From Bacillus cereus (GTDB lineage: Bacteria; Bacillota; Bacilli; Bacillales; Bacillaceae_G), in the NCBI RefSeq assembly GCF_025917685.1, contig NZ_CP089518.1, positions 931,001 to 995,000 on the forward strand: a DNA stretch of 64,000 nt. Reading direction: 5' to 3'. The translations under genes were made by a program, and so were the position numbers. The notes below the pieces were generated by a model. It saw only the letters and a list, made by a program, of their open reading frames with translations, made no database searches and was not told the DNA's origin. Shown here piece by piece: positions 52,246 through 60,515 of the stretch. Numbering within the stretch: position 1 is the first letter of the stretch; every line of letters starts with the position of its first letter.

Positions 52246-52503
52246 TTGAGCAGGCAAAGGTTATTTGAGCTATTCTTAGTAACGTTTGCTTTACTATTCC
52301 TTCATGTGGGCACATTTACCAATTAAAAATTGAACGATAAATTTGGCAACTTTACCTTCTTTGTTGTACTTCTCATGTTTTATATCAACGTTGCATTTAT
52401 AGAACGGTATTTTGATGATATACAAAAGTGGATTCGAAATATAACATTTTTTCTTGCCCTGTTAGTAGTAATTTTAGTATCAATATGGATAGATTACTTT
52501 TAA
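52246..52503 (+). pseudogene. Two-helix membrane protein gene interrupted by an in-frame stop
   Basis: From TTG 52246 the frame reads SRQRLFELFLVTFALLFLHV and then meets TAA at 52324-52326. The same frame continues as KLNDKFGNFTFFVVLLMFYI, ERYFDDIQKWIRNITFF and a last helix to the stop at 52503. Both halves are coherent, so one nonsense mutation seems to have split an 85-residue membrane protein. I recognise no family. Confidence 0.6.
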
Positions 52504-52530
52504 AACCCTATTTCCGAGAACGATAATTAT

Positions 52531-52572
52531 GTAAATAAGCTGTCCATATGGGTAGCTTATTTTATTTTTTGC
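52531..52572 (+). terminator. Terminator after the interrupted gene
   Basis: AAATAAGCT and AGCTTATTTT pair around GTCCATATGGGT, followed by TTTTTTGC. Confidence 0.65.
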
Positions 52573-52634
52573 TTAGCACGGAGATTTTTTCATGAAGAAA
52601 AGACACTCACATGAGTGTCTTTTCCGATAGTTTT

Positions 52635-52739
52635 TTAGCAGAAGCAAGCAGCTCCAACGATGATTAATAAAATAAACAATACAACTAATAAAGCAAATCC
52701 TCCAGCAAAGCCGCCGCCGCAACTACCACCAAAGCCCAT
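52635..52739 (-). CDS. YjcZ-family spore peptide, copy 5 (34 aa)
   Basis: A 34-residue peptide: MGFGGSCGGGFAGG head, core [15 protein letters not shown], tail AACFC (Ala for Ser). AAAGGAGGAACTGTT precedes the ATG. The hairpin AAAGACACTC/GAGTGTCTTTT lies just past the stop, and CATAAAGTA plus GGACCTGCTCC lie upstream. It has the FAGG insert in common with copy 3. Confidence 0.8.
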   Translation of the reverse strand: MGFGGSCGGGFAGGFALLVVLFILLIIVGAACFC

Positions 52740-52883
52740 AACAGTTCCTCCTTTAGATAGGAGGGGAAAAACAAAGGTTCACTCATGTGTTTTAACGGAT
52801 TCAATTTACTTTATGTATTTACGCATGAATGGAGCAGGTCCTTTTTTAAAAAAGAAAAACGCCCGACTGATTATAGCTTCACT

Positions 52884-53155
52884 TTATACTGTCATAGTTC
52901 CATGAAATGAGCTCGTATCAAATTTGTGTTCTATATAAATTTGATGCCATATCATAAAGGATAAGACTGTCCAAATTTTACGGCTATAGTCACCTTTACC
53001 GGTGCAGTGTGCTTCTAATAGATTTAAAACATAGTTCTTATCAACTAAGTAATCAGTTTCGCTCTCTTTAATAATTGTTACAGCCCAATCATACATTTCA
53101 TTTTTTAACCAATGACGAATTGGCACAGGGAAACCTAGTTTTTTACGGTTTAAAA
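52884..53155 (-). pseudogene. C-terminal fragment of an asparagine synthetase (AsnB/AsnO)
   Basis: Reads KLGFPVPIRHWLKNEMYDWA, VTIIKESETDYLVDKNYVLN and LLEAHCTGKGDYSRKIWTVL, clearly the tail of class-B glutamine-dependent asparagine synthetase. It lacks the glutaminase domain and most of the synthetase domain. Its last residues (TSSFHGTMTV) are not family-like, so the end is frameshifted. It abuts the stop of the lipoprotein gene upstream and a YjcZ cassette downstream, as if left by a deletion. Confidence 0.75.
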
Positions 53156-53604
53156 AAATCCTTCATCATTTTAACATCTTCAATATTCAATATCACACCC
53201 TCGACTGTATCTTTCTTCTCATCTTTAGCAATCGTAATTTGCTTCTTATTATCAACCCACACAAGAAACTCTTCTTTTGAGTCATCTTTATATGTAACGG
53301 TTATAGTAGAATGCACAGATTCTCTCTTTTTTTGATCTAATGTGATTGGTTTAGAGGTACCTTTTTGAACGGCTGAAACGATAGATTTTATCATTTTTTC
53401 GTTATCTGTTTGGGATTTGGAAGTAGTATTATTTATTGTTTTGAGTATTTCAATGTCTGTAATATTTGCGGAGTTTAATTGAAATGTATTTTGTGTATGT
53501 TCTTGCTTAGTTTGTGAAGCTTTATCTGTAGCTGAGGTGCTTGTACAACCTATTAAATTGAAAGATAGAACACTTAGAGCACATATGTAAGTGATTTTTT
53601 TCAT
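53143..53604 (-). CDS. Small lipoprotein, unknown function
   Basis: A 153-residue lipoprotein: MKKITYICALSVLSFNLIGC signal and lipobox LIGC, then a Ser/Thr/Gln linker (about 20-45) and a compact domain with ITVTYKDDSKEEFLVWVDNK. GGAGGAGATAAA precedes the ATG. The last codons (MMKDFFKP) overlap the asparagine synthetase remnant, so a deletion may have fused a new end to it. Confidence 0.7.
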   Translation of the reverse strand: MKKITYICALSVLSFNLIGCTSTSATDKASQTKQEHTQNTFQLNSANITDIEILKTINNTTSKSQTDNEKMIKSIVSAVQKGTSKPITLDQKKRESVHSTITVTYKDDSKEEFLVWVDNKKQITIAKDEKKDTVEGVILNIEDVKMMKDFFKP

Positions 53605-53808
53605 TTTATCTCCTCCTCTAATTTAATTATAACAATATTCTGTTAATTTAGGTAGTTATTGTAAGGAAAAGGTAGAATAATATTTCACTCTTACAAAATT
53701 GTCACATTCATGTAAGGTAATTCAATAGATTAGATACTTTTTCCATGTCATAATAAAGACATAAGAAAGCTAATCAAAAAACTATAAGTTATTAGGAGAG
53801 TGTCAGTC

Positions 53809-54120
53809 ATGATTGTAACAACAACGTCTGGAATTCAAGGTAAAGAAATTATTGAGTATATTGATATTGTAAATGGTGAAGCTATTATGGGTGCAAATAT
53901 TGTCCGCGATTTATTCGCTTCAGTTCGTGATGTTGTCGGTGGTCGTGCTGGTGCTTACGAAAGTAAATTAAAAGATGCACGTGATATTGCGATGGATGAA
54001 ATGAAAGAACTTGCAAAACAAAAAGGTGCGAATGCTATCGTTGGTATTGACGTAGATTACGAAGTTGTTCGTGATGGAATGTTAATGGTTGCTGTAAGTG
54101 GTACAGCTGTACGTATATAA
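53809..54120 (+). CDS. YbjQ-family (DUF74) protein
   Basis: A 103-residue YbjQ/heavy-metal-binding-domain family protein with the typical [40 protein letters not shown] and [14 protein letters not shown]. These form pentameric rings of unknown function. ATG 53809 follows AGGAGAGTGTCAGTC. It stands alone with its own terminator. A degraded copy of that terminator lies at about 57875-57905. Confidence 0.85.
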   Translation: MIVTTTSGIQGKEIIEYIDIVNGEAIMGANIVRDLFASVRDVVGGRAGAYESKLKDARDIAMDEMKELAKQKGANAIVGIDVDYEVVRDGMLMVAVSGTAVRI

Positions 54121-54139
54121 GTAAATAAAAACAGGCTCA

Positions 54140-54177
54140 CCCCTTGAAGCTTATGCTTTAAGGGGATTTTTTTGTTT
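54140..54177 (+). terminator. Terminator after the ybjQ-like gene
   Basis: CACCCCTT and AAGGGGAT arms around GAAGCTTATGCTTT, then TTTTTTTG. Confidence 0.75.
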
Positions 54178-54182
54178 TTCAG

Positions 54183-55358
54183 TTAAGCTATTTTCACTTC
54201 TATCTTTCTTTTGCTCATGACTAAAGTTAAAATGAACAAAATTAAGCTTAAAAGTGCCATTATAATAAAAACTTGCGTATAACCATCAAAATAATCACGA
54301 GCGATTCCTGCTAAGACAGGAATGAATCCGCCCATAATATATCCTCCTGATTGCATCATAGCAGTCCATGCACTCGCATCTTCTGAAGTTTTTGTTTCAT
54401 ATAGCGGTAGCATGAGAGCGAGTGGGAATACGCCGCCGAGACCGATACCTAGTAAAATAGAAGGGATCCATGGTGTAGTTAGTGGGTAAATCATAAGCGA
54501 TAAACCTACGAGTACGAAGCATATACTCCCTAATAACCAAAGTGCTCGGTTTTTATAAATATCCGCTAATGTTGGAATTAAAAAGCTGCATATCATTTGA
54601 ACAACTGTAAAAACAGTTATAAGAGTACCAGCTTGTTCGCTACTGACACCCATACTTTGATTTGCTGGCGCAAGCCACGTCGTAATGGAATAAAAGATTC
54701 CTGATTGTAGTCCGAAAAAGATTGTGAACAACCATGCTTTTTTATTTCTTATAGGTAAACTATTATTCTTTTTATCTTGTGTACTCGTATTCTTTTTTCG
54801 TTTCATAACCGGATACCAAAATAGAATAGCGATAATAGTAAGTCCCCCCCAAAAAGCGAGTGCCATATTCCAATCGTCTTTTAATACATGTTGTAAAGGA
54901 ATCGTTAATCCTGCACTTAAAGAAGCGCCTGTCCCCATACCTACTGAATATATTCCAATCATTAAGCCGATTTTCGTAGGGAATTTTTCTTTAATAAAAC
55001 CTGATAGTAACGGACCTGCAAGTGCGATCCCAATACCGATAAATAAAGAGCTCGCGAATAATGTGGAAATGGAAGAGGTAAAAGCTCTCATACATGTTGC
55101 GAAGCCAATTAAAATAAGACAAGCCATAATTGCTTTTTCTGCCCCATATTTTTTAATTACCTTCCCAGTCAGTAAGGCGAATGTCCCCATACAAAACACA
55201 GGAATAGCTGTTAAAAAACTAACGGAAAAATTGCTTATATTTAAGTCTTGTCGGATTGTTTCTAATAAAGGTGAAATAGATGTAATTCCGATACGTAAAT
55301 TAATGGAAACAAAAAATAGTGCTAGTATATACAAATAAGTTCGTCCTTGATGTTTCAA
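54183..55358 (-). CDS. CynX/NimT-family MFS transporter
   Basis: A 391-residue transporter with 12 membrane segments. It has the CynX/YycB-type opening FFVSINLRIGITSISPLLET and the loop LTGKVIKKYGAEKAIMACLI between helices 2 and 3, then GIGLGGVFPLALMLPLYETK later on. Family members move cyanate, nitroimidazole-type compounds or other small anions. AGGGGAGAAAATTAAATT precedes the ATG. A GntR/FadR-type regulator gene lies 76 bases upstream on the same strand. Confidence 0.82.
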   Translation of the reverse strand: MKHQGRTYLYILALFFVSINLRIGITSISPLLETIRQDLNISNFSVSFLTAIPVFCMGTFALLTGKVIKKYGAEKAIMACLILIGFATCMRAFTSSISTLFASSLFIGIGIALAGPLLSGFIKEKFPTKIGLMIGIYSVGMGTGASLSAGLTIPLQHVLKDDWNMALAFWGGLTIIAILFWYPVMKRKKNTSTQDKKNNSLPIRNKKAWLFTIFFGLQSGIFYSITTWLAPANQSMGVSSEQAGTLITVFTVVQMICSFLIPTLADIYKNRALWLLGSICFVLVGLSLMIYPLTTPWIPSILLGIGLGGVFPLALMLPLYETKTSEDASAWTAMMQSGGYIMGGFIPVLAGIARDYFDGYTQVFIIMALLSLILFILTLVMSKRKIEVKIA

Positions 55359-55376
55359 TTTAATTTTCTCCCCTCT

Positions 55377-55415
55377 TAAACATCGGACGTTATTGAGTAT
55401 ATCATCTGATGTTTG
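55377..55415. promoter_or_regulatory. Inverted repeat between gntR- and MFS-like genes
   Basis: AAACATC-GATG and CGTC-GATGTTT half-sites (minus strand AAACATCAGATG ... CGTCCGATGTTT) lie in the 76-base gap. They may be an operator of the FadR-type protein in front of the transporter gene. Confidence 0.45.
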
Positions 55416-55434
55416 AGTGTAATATATAAGGAGC

Positions 55435-56115
55435 TTATTTCAGCTCCAAATTTTGAACGGCGTATGTTCGTGCCTCTTCGGCATTTTGTTTAAAAATAGC
55501 TTGGAATAACTTTTCATGAATGTCAGAGTTATCTTCATAGTTCACTGTATTTAATATTAATTGGCTTAAAATGTGGCGAAGGGCAGGTACGAAAGATTGA
55601 TATAAATCAAGTAGAACTTCGTTTTTGCTCGCCTTTGCAATTGCTAGATGAAACTGAATATCTGCATCTATGTATGCTACATAATTTCCTTCTTGAAGGG
55701 CATTTTTTCTTTTATTCAAATGTCCTTTTAAGTATAAAAGATCCTCTTCGCTTCGGCGCTGTGCCGCTAACATCGCTACTTCTTTATCTAACATATTTCT
55801 TGCTTCATACACATGATTAATATTAGCTGCTTGCAATCGTTTTTCAAATGAATCTTGTGTTGTATTTAGTGAGACAATACGAGTACCTTGTCCTTGTCGA
55901 ACTTCTAAGATGCCGGCATGTACTAATATCTTTATGCTTTCTCGCAGCGTCGAACGCCCTACACCTAACTCTTCCATTAATTGCGGCTCTGTAGGGAGGC
56001 GATCACCAACTTCATACTCGCCGGAAAAGATTTTTTCTTGTAAACGTTCCAACACTTCATCGACTAATTTCCGTCGAGAAACTTTTGAAAAAGATTTCTT
56101 TTCGTTTATATTCAT
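55435..56115 (-). CDS. GntR/FadR-family transcriptional regulator
   Basis: A 226-residue regulator with N-terminal GntR winged helix (LQEKIFSGEYEVGDRLPTEP, LGVGRSTLRESIKILVHAGI) and a C-terminal FCD ligand domain with the metal ligands in DADIQFHLAIAKAS and a late SDIHEKLFQAI. ATG 56115 is chosen because AACAGGAGATGAGCAG precedes it. It probably governs the downstream CynX-type transporter. The ligand should be a small carboxylate, by family knowledge. Confidence 0.85.
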   Translation of the reverse strand: MNINEKKSFSKVSRRKLVDEVLERLQEKIFSGEYEVGDRLPTEPQLMEELGVGRSTLRESIKILVHAGILEVRQGQGTRIVSLNTTQDSFEKRLQAANINHVYEARNMLDKEVAMLAAQRRSEEDLLYLKGHLNKRKNALQEGNYVAYIDADIQFHLAIAKASKNEVLLDLYQSFVPALRHILSQLILNTVNYEDNSDIHEKLFQAIFKQNAEEARTYAVQNLELK

Positions 56116-56297
56116 CTGCTCATCTCCTGTTATATTCGCTTTTATGATAACCAATTTAAGTTCTGTTGACAATGTTATTTTTTAGGTAGTTGGAGCGGGA
56201 GGGGATAACGTTGATGAATAAATGAAAGGACAGCACATATTTTATATGACTCATATGTACTGTCCTCGCTTATTCCACAATTGTGTTTGTTTTTGGA

Positions 56298-56603
56298 TTA
56301 TGAATAATTGTTTCCTGTCTTGCTATAAATTTCATAAGCAAAAAATCCAAATAAATAGCCTATTCCAGCTCCTAAACCAACTGTAAACAGTGAGTGACCC
56401 GGGAAAAATATGTCGACAATTATACCGATTAAACACCCCAAAAGCATTCCCATTGGTATTAAACTATCTAATAAAACTTGAGCGTTTTTTGATTTTTTCT
56501 TACCTAAGTTACCGTTGTCATATTTATGTTTAAGCCTTCCAATCACATATAATATGATTCCTCCGACTATTACAACAGGCGCAATTACCGTAATTAACCA
56601 CAT
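56298..56603 (-). CDS. Small membrane protein, unknown function
   Basis: A 101-residue protein (from MWLITVIAPVVIVGGIILYV) with three membrane segments (about residues 2-20, 43-65 and 70-92) and a Lys-rich cytoplasmic loop. AAAGGAGATTCTAAC precedes ATG 56603. A hairpin (GGACAGCACATA/TATGTACTGTCC) lies at 56227-56264 beyond the stop. Unknown function. Confidence 0.55.
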   Translation of the reverse strand: MWLITVIAPVVIVGGIILYVIGRLKHKYDNGNLGKKKSKNAQVLLDSLIPMGMLLGCLIGIIVDIFFPGHSLFTVGLGAGIGYLFGFFAYEIYSKTGNNYS

Positions 56604-56717
56604 GTTAGAATCTCCTTTCACCTTTTAAAGGAATTATACCAGATAATTACAAATGCACTCTTAAAAGTACTATCTAGTTTATTTAAAAGGCCAATCAAAA
56701 AAACCTTTCAATTGTAG

Positions 56718-57710
56718 TTAATAACTCGTCAAAAACACTTTCCCTTTCGTTTTCTCAGCAGACTGCACAACATCAACCGCAGTTTTCACATCTGCTAAGT
56801 CATACGTAGAATGTACCGTCATGAAACGTAATTTCTTATTTTCTACTAAGCGAATTAAGTGACGAAACGTTTCTTGCCATTTATATGGTGACACTTCTTT
56901 ATTCCAATGTCGTAAATGAAATATGTTCGCGTGCACTTTTGCTTTCGTGACAATCTCTGCCCAGTTTACTTGTATACCTGATAGAAGACCAATCGTTAAA
57001 AAGTGCCCGTTTGGACGTAAGGAAAAAGCTAATTCATTTCCATCCGGTCCCCCGATAGAATCAATCGCAGCATCTGCACCGATCCCGTTTGTTAATTCCA
57101 TAACGGTTTTATAAAGCGGGGCAGAGGAAGTATCTATTACATATTCAGCACCGAGCTGAAGTAACTCTTCTGTATGTTTACTATTTCTTGTCACTGCAAT
57201 GAGCCGGAAGTTTAAAATTTGCGATAACTGTGCAAATAGATGACCAATAGCGGATCCACAGGCATTCACCAATAAAACGTCATTACGTTTTAAGTTTAGA
57301 GTTTCTGTACATGTAACCCACGCTGTAAGGGGATTAATATACATTTGTGCCGCTGTGAAATCATCAATGGAATCAGGTATAGGGACTACAAAGTCAGCTG
57401 ATGTTGTAACAAATTCTTGCCAAGTACCTTCCCCTCGTAAAGGTAAAACACGTTTACCGATAAGGCCTTTAGAAACGAAAGAGCCAACATCTTCTACAAT
57501 ACCAACACCTTCATAACCAGGTATATTAGGTAAAGGGATCCTATGGGCGTACGCTCCGGTTACTGGAATTAAGTCAGATGGATTAATCGGTCTAACTAGC
57601 ATACGAACTAAAACTTCATTATCTTTTAATGGTTCTATATTTTTATATTCAACTTGTAATACATCTTTTGGGTTACCGAACTCATGAAATTGAATGTATT
57701 TTCTGTGCAA
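56718..57710 (-). CDS. Zinc-independent MDR-type oxidoreductase (quinone reductase/MECR-like)
   Basis: A 330-residue medium-chain dehydrogenase/reductase. It opens with YIQFHEFGNPKDVLQVEYKN, the MECR-like INPSDLIPVTGAYAHRIPLP and IPGYEGVGIVEDVG, and has the nucleotide-binding VNACGSAIGHLFAQLSQI. The zinc-binding cysteines of alcohol dehydrogenases are absent. This fits NADPH:quinone or 2-enoyl thioester reductases. The start is TTG 57710, with GGGGGAAC eight bases upstream. Confidence 0.8.
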   Translation of the reverse strand: MHRKYIQFHEFGNPKDVLQVEYKNIEPLKDNEVLVRMLVRPINPSDLIPVTGAYAHRIPLPNIPGYEGVGIVEDVGSFVSKGLIGKRVLPLRGEGTWQEFVTTSADFVVPIPDSIDDFTAAQMYINPLTAWVTCTETLNLKRNDVLLVNACGSAIGHLFAQLSQILNFRLIAVTRNSKHTEELLQLGAEYVIDTSSAPLYKTVMELTNGIGADAAIDSIGGPDGNELAFSLRPNGHFLTIGLLSGIQVNWAEIVTKAKVHANIFHLRHWNKEVSPYKWQETFRHLIRLVENKKLRFMTVHSTYDLADVKTAVDVVQSAEKTKGKVFLTSY

Positions 57711-57763
57711 GATAAACGTTCCCCCTTAGTTTGATTGGGTTAATTATAGCATTTTTAGCTTAA

Positions 57764-57874
57764 TTGATTATTTCAGTAGCACTAAATAAAGAAGAGCAGA
57801 CAGTCGTCGTTTATTCATTTAATAAAATCGTAGAAAATGGTATTGCTGTATATAAAAAAATTAATGAAAAATAG
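57764..57874 (+). pseudogene. 37-codon gene remnant with decayed terminator
   Basis: An open stretch reading ISVALNKEEQTVVVYSFNKI and ending AVYKKINEK, without a ribosome site. It is followed by GGCTCGCTTTATGCTTTGAGGGG, a decayed version of the terminator seen after the ybjQ-like gene. I take it as the tail of a lost gene. The rest of 57711-58178 holds a terminator and the big inverted repeat. Confidence 0.35.
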
Positions 57875-58000
57875 GCTCGCTTTATGCTTTGAGGGGACTT
57901 TTATTGTGCAAATGTTAAAAAGATATATTAATTATGTAGCATTGTATGGAGTGTTAAATTGATTTCCTAAATAAGTTATTAGGTACATATTAATATAATA

Positions 58001-58029
58001 AAAAGACGCCCTTGTGAGCGTCTTTTTCC
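58001..58029. terminator. Terminator hairpin
   Basis: AAAAAGACGC-CCTTGTGA-GCGTCTTTTT. No gene directly precedes it on either strand except the peptide gene to the right, about 150 bases away. Confidence 0.65.
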
Positions 58030-58089
58030 AACTTGAGATAGATGTATCATTATTGTTCTGCTAGGGTATATAATTCTTGTTTGAAGTTT

Positions 58090-58148
58090 TCTCACACAAA
58101 TGATCTGTGTATCAATTTGTTTTTGATATACAGATCATTTGTATGAGA
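58090..58148. repeat. 25-base-arm inverted repeat downstream of the peptide gene
   Basis: TCTCACACAAATGATCTGTG and its partner (58124-58148) make a stem of 25 pairs with two mismatches and a 9-base loop. There is no T-run on either side, so it is not a plain terminator. It lies 31 bases past the stop of the 26-residue peptide gene. Confidence 0.7.
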
Positions 58149-58178
58149 ATTCTTATAGATAATTGCTGAATCATAATC

Positions 58179-58259
58179 TTACATAAATGCTTTTAAAAGT
58201 TCTTGAACCAATGGAATTACTCCACCTACAAATTTTAAAACTGCCATTGCGATTTCCAT
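58179..58259 (-). CDS. 26-residue amphipathic peptide (PSM/leaderless-bacteriocin-like)
   Basis: A 26-residue peptide starting MEIAMAVLKFVGGVIPLV, with Lys9, Gln19, Glu20, Lys23 and an aromatic near the C-terminus. The polar residues fall on one side of a helix (positions 2, 9, 13, 16, 20, 23), so an amphipathic helix like phenol-soluble modulins, delta-lysin or leaderless bacteriocins is likely. A strong AAAAAAGGAGGCAATCAT ribosome site and a near-consensus promoter support expression. There is no signal peptide or processing site and no dedicated exporter or immunity gene. It lies divergent from a sensor kinase-regulator pair. The function is inferred only. Confidence 0.6.
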   Translation of the reverse strand: MEIAMAVLKFVGGVIPLVQELLKAFM

Positions 58260-58310
58260 ATGATTGCCTCCTTTTTTAAATAGTAAGTTGTAATAAATAT
58301 TTATATCACC

Positions 58311-58339
58311 ATTATAGTAAGCGTTTACGTGAACATCAA
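58311..58339 (-). promoter_or_regulatory. Sigma-A promoter with cre-like site for the peptide gene
   Basis: On the minus strand TTGATG (58334-58339), a 17-base spacer and TATAAT (58311-58316) form a near-consensus promoter. GTAAGCGTTTAC (58317-58328), like a catabolite-responsive element, lies exactly in the spacer, where a bound repressor would block RNA polymerase. Confidence 0.65.
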
Positions 58340-58399
58340 TGCATTTCGATATGCAATATTTCATATTTGTATTTGGTAATGAGGATGTAGAGGAATCAG

Positions 58400-58438
58400 T
58401 AACTCACCCCGCTATTTGTGGGAGTCGGGCTGTATGTA
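58400..58438 (+). repeat. Internally deleted bcr1-like repeat
   Basis: CCCCGCTATTTGTGGG is joined directly to AGTCGGGCTG, that is the two ends of the 47.1 kb repeat without its middle. It lies just upstream of the sensor-kinase promoter. Confidence 0.45.
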
Positions 58439-58475
58439 AAAGCCTTCATTTTATCAAAATGTAAGTTGCATCTTG

Positions 58476-58481
58476 TATAAT
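58476..58481 (+). promoter_or_regulatory. Extended -10 promoter of the sensor-kinase gene
   Basis: TTGTATAAT gives an extended -10 box about 20 bases before the ATG, with GGTGGAGG as ribosome site between. No good -35 box is seen at the correct distance. Confidence 0.45.
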
Positions 58482-58500
58482 GTAATGGTGGAGGTCAGAT

Positions 58501-59718
58501 ATGAAAAAAATAAGTTTAAATATAGATTTGGATACAAATGTATTGGAAGTGGTATTTATTCCAAGAAGGTTTATTATTTTATGGATTATACTCGTATATA
58601 TAGCGTCAATTCTTTTAGAATTTCGTAATAATATTTTCTCTATAGATAGTTTTTTCTTTACAATAGTCATTGTTATTCATACTATTTTTCATTGGCATGC
58701 GAGTTCATTAAAGAATAGGCAATTGTTGTACTTCTTTTTTGTACAACTTTTCATTGTGTTTTTGGCTGCATTTATTGCAACAAATGCTTCGATAGCGATT
58801 TTTGTTGGATTAACTCCTATTTTAATCGCCCAAAGTTTATATGTTTATAACAATATATTTAAAGTAATGGCAGTTTTTACTCTTATGTATGCAATATTTT
58901 GTGCTGCAATTAGTATCAATTATGGTGTAAATAAATTAGCTATTCTTATCTCTATGTTTCTTTTAGTGTTAGCAATTATTGTTCCTTTTTCTTATATTAA
59001 TAAGCAGCAATTTGATGCACGTAATCGTATACAGAGCTACATCCAAGAGTTAGAATCTGCATATATGAGAGTGGAAGAATTGACATTAGCTAATGAAAGG
59101 CAGCGAATGGCAAGAGATTTACATGATACGTTAGCACAAGGTTTAGCAAGCTTAATTATGCAATTGGAAGCAATAGATGCCCATATGCAAAAAGGGAATA
59201 CAGGACGATCTCAAGAGATCATGAAACAAACTATGATAAGAGCGAGACAAACTTTACATGATGCAAGGTTGGTTATTGATGATTTGCGTCATACTACTAA
59301 TTCATTTAATGGAGCAGTAGAGGAAGAGGTTCAACGTTTTTCTGAGGCTACGTCTATACAGGTGAGATTTACTATTCAAAGCCCCCCGCATATTTCAAGC
59401 TTAGTAAAGGAGCACTGTTTATATGTAATTAGTGAATGTTTAACGAATATCGCAAAACATTCACAGGCAACAGAGGTAAATTTAAAAGTTGAATATATCG
59501 ATGATCTTGAAAAACTTACTATTGGAGTTGAAGATAATGGAATTGGGTTTGACACTGGATATATCGGTAAGAATCCTGGACATTATGGTTTGATTGGCTT
59601 AAATGAGCGTGTTCGATTGATTAAGGGAGAAATACATATATTGAGTGAAAAGATGAAGGGTACGAAAGTGTATATTCAAGTGCCTATAAATAAAGAAGGA
59701 GATAGCCATGAAGTATAA
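58501..59718 (+). CDS. NarL-type sensor histidine kinase (LiaS/DesK-like)
   Basis: A 405-residue kinase. Six hydrophobic segments span about residues 20-170, with no large extracytoplasmic domain, so it probably senses something in the membrane. The HisKA_3 region has ERQRMARDLHDTLAQGLASL (His208), and the HATPase domain has CLTNIAKHSQATEVNL and VEDNGIGFDTG. GGTGGAGGTCAGAT precedes the ATG. The 11-base overlap with the response-regulator gene shows one operon. The small amphipathic peptide gene just upstream, on the other strand, could be its signal or its target. Confidence 0.85.
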   Translation: MKKISLNIDLDTNVLEVVFIPRRFIILWIILVYIASILLEFRNNIFSIDSFFFTIVIVIHTIFHWHASSLKNRQLLYFFFVQLFIVFLAAFIATNASIAIFVGLTPILIAQSLYVYNNIFKVMAVFTLMYAIFCAAISINYGVNKLAILISMFLLVLAIIVPFSYINKQQFDARNRIQSYIQELESAYMRVEELTLANERQRMARDLHDTLAQGLASLIMQLEAIDAHMQKGNTGRSQEIMKQTMIRARQTLHDARLVIDDLRHTTNSFNGAVEEEVQRFSEATSIQVRFTIQSPPHISSLVKEHCLYVISECLTNIAKHSQATEVNLKVEYIDDLEKLTIGVEDNGIGFDTGYIGKNPGHYGLIGLNERVRLIKGEIHILSEKMKGTKVYIQVPINKEGDSHEV

Positions 59719-60352
59719 CGTATTAATTGTGGATGATCATTTCGTTGTAAGAGAAGGTCTGAAACTAATAATAGAAACGAGTGATTCATTTCAAATTATA
59801 GGTGAGGCTGCAAATGGAGAAGAAGCCCTTTCCTTCATAGAGAAAAAGGAACCTGATGTCATTTTAATGGATTTAAATATGCCTAAAATGAGTGGTTTAG
59901 AAACAATTGAGGCTTTGAATGAAAAACAAAACCATACGCCGATTATCATATTAACTACTTATAACGAAGATGAATTAATGTTAAAGGGAATTGAGTTAGG
60001 GGCAAAAGGATATTTGCTAAAAGATACGGATCGTGAGAATTTGTTTCGAACATTGGAAGCGGCTATTCGAGGTGAGATTTTACTACAACCAAATATTATG
60101 GAAAAGATAGTGAAGTATAAAAGGAAAGAAGTACATGCTGATAAGGTTGAAGGGAATAACTTAACAGAAAAGGAATTGTTTGTGCTGAAAGCTATTGCAC
60201 GCGGATATAAGAATAAAGAAATTGCATTCGATATGGGGATAGCTGAGCGAACGGTAAAAGCATATTTAACAAATATATACAATAAATTAGGTGTTAATTC
60301 CCGATCAGAAGCAGTAGCTGTATCTATTGAAAGGAAGTTAATTCATTTTTAA
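59708..60352 (+). CDS. NarL/LuxR-type response regulator
   Basis: A 214-residue regulator. The receiver domain (about 1-120) has VDDHFVVREG, Asp55 in VILMDLNMPKMSG and the conserved Lys in GYLLKDTDR. The LuxR-type helix-turn-helix (about 145-210) has LTEKELFVLKAIARGYKNKE and VKAYLTNIYNKLGVNSRSEA. AGAAGGAGATAGCC precedes the ATG. It pairs with the upstream kinase. Targets are unknown; the peptide gene and the downstream membrane protein are candidates. Confidence 0.87.
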   Translation: MKYNVLIVDDHFVVREGLKLIIETSDSFQIIGEAANGEEALSFIEKKEPDVILMDLNMPKMSGLETIEALNEKQNHTPIIILTTYNEDELMLKGIELGAKGYLLKDTDRENLFRTLEAAIRGEILLQPNIMEKIVKYKRKEVHADKVEGNNLTEKELFVLKAIARGYKNKEIAFDMGIAERTVKAYLTNIYNKLGVNSRSEAVAVSIERKLIHF

Positions 60353-60371
60353 AACATTATATATGCCCAAT

Positions 60372-60410
60372 CGTACATTATAGGCCTGCCCTTTTGTACG
60401 ATTTTTTTAT
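60372..60410 (+). terminator. Terminator after the two-component genes
   Basis: AATCGTACA and TGTACGATT arms around TTATAGGCCTGCCCTTT, followed by TTTTTATTT. Confidence 0.7.
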
Positions 60411-60515
60411 TTCTTTCTCATGTTATGCTTCAGAAAGTATGAGAGATTTAAGAACAATCTAATTGCATTACAATTACAGACGTTTCTAATGTAGGAAAGG
60501 AAGAAGAATAATTAA

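Noticed and set aside
54724..55338. 204-codon plus-strand frame opposite the CynX-type transporter
   Set aside because: Antisense shadow of a membrane protein; no ribosome site or recognisable motif.
58446..58670. Minus-strand frame MTIVKKKLSIEKILL opposite the sensor kinase
   Set aside because: Antisense to the first membrane segments of the kinase, without ribosome site.
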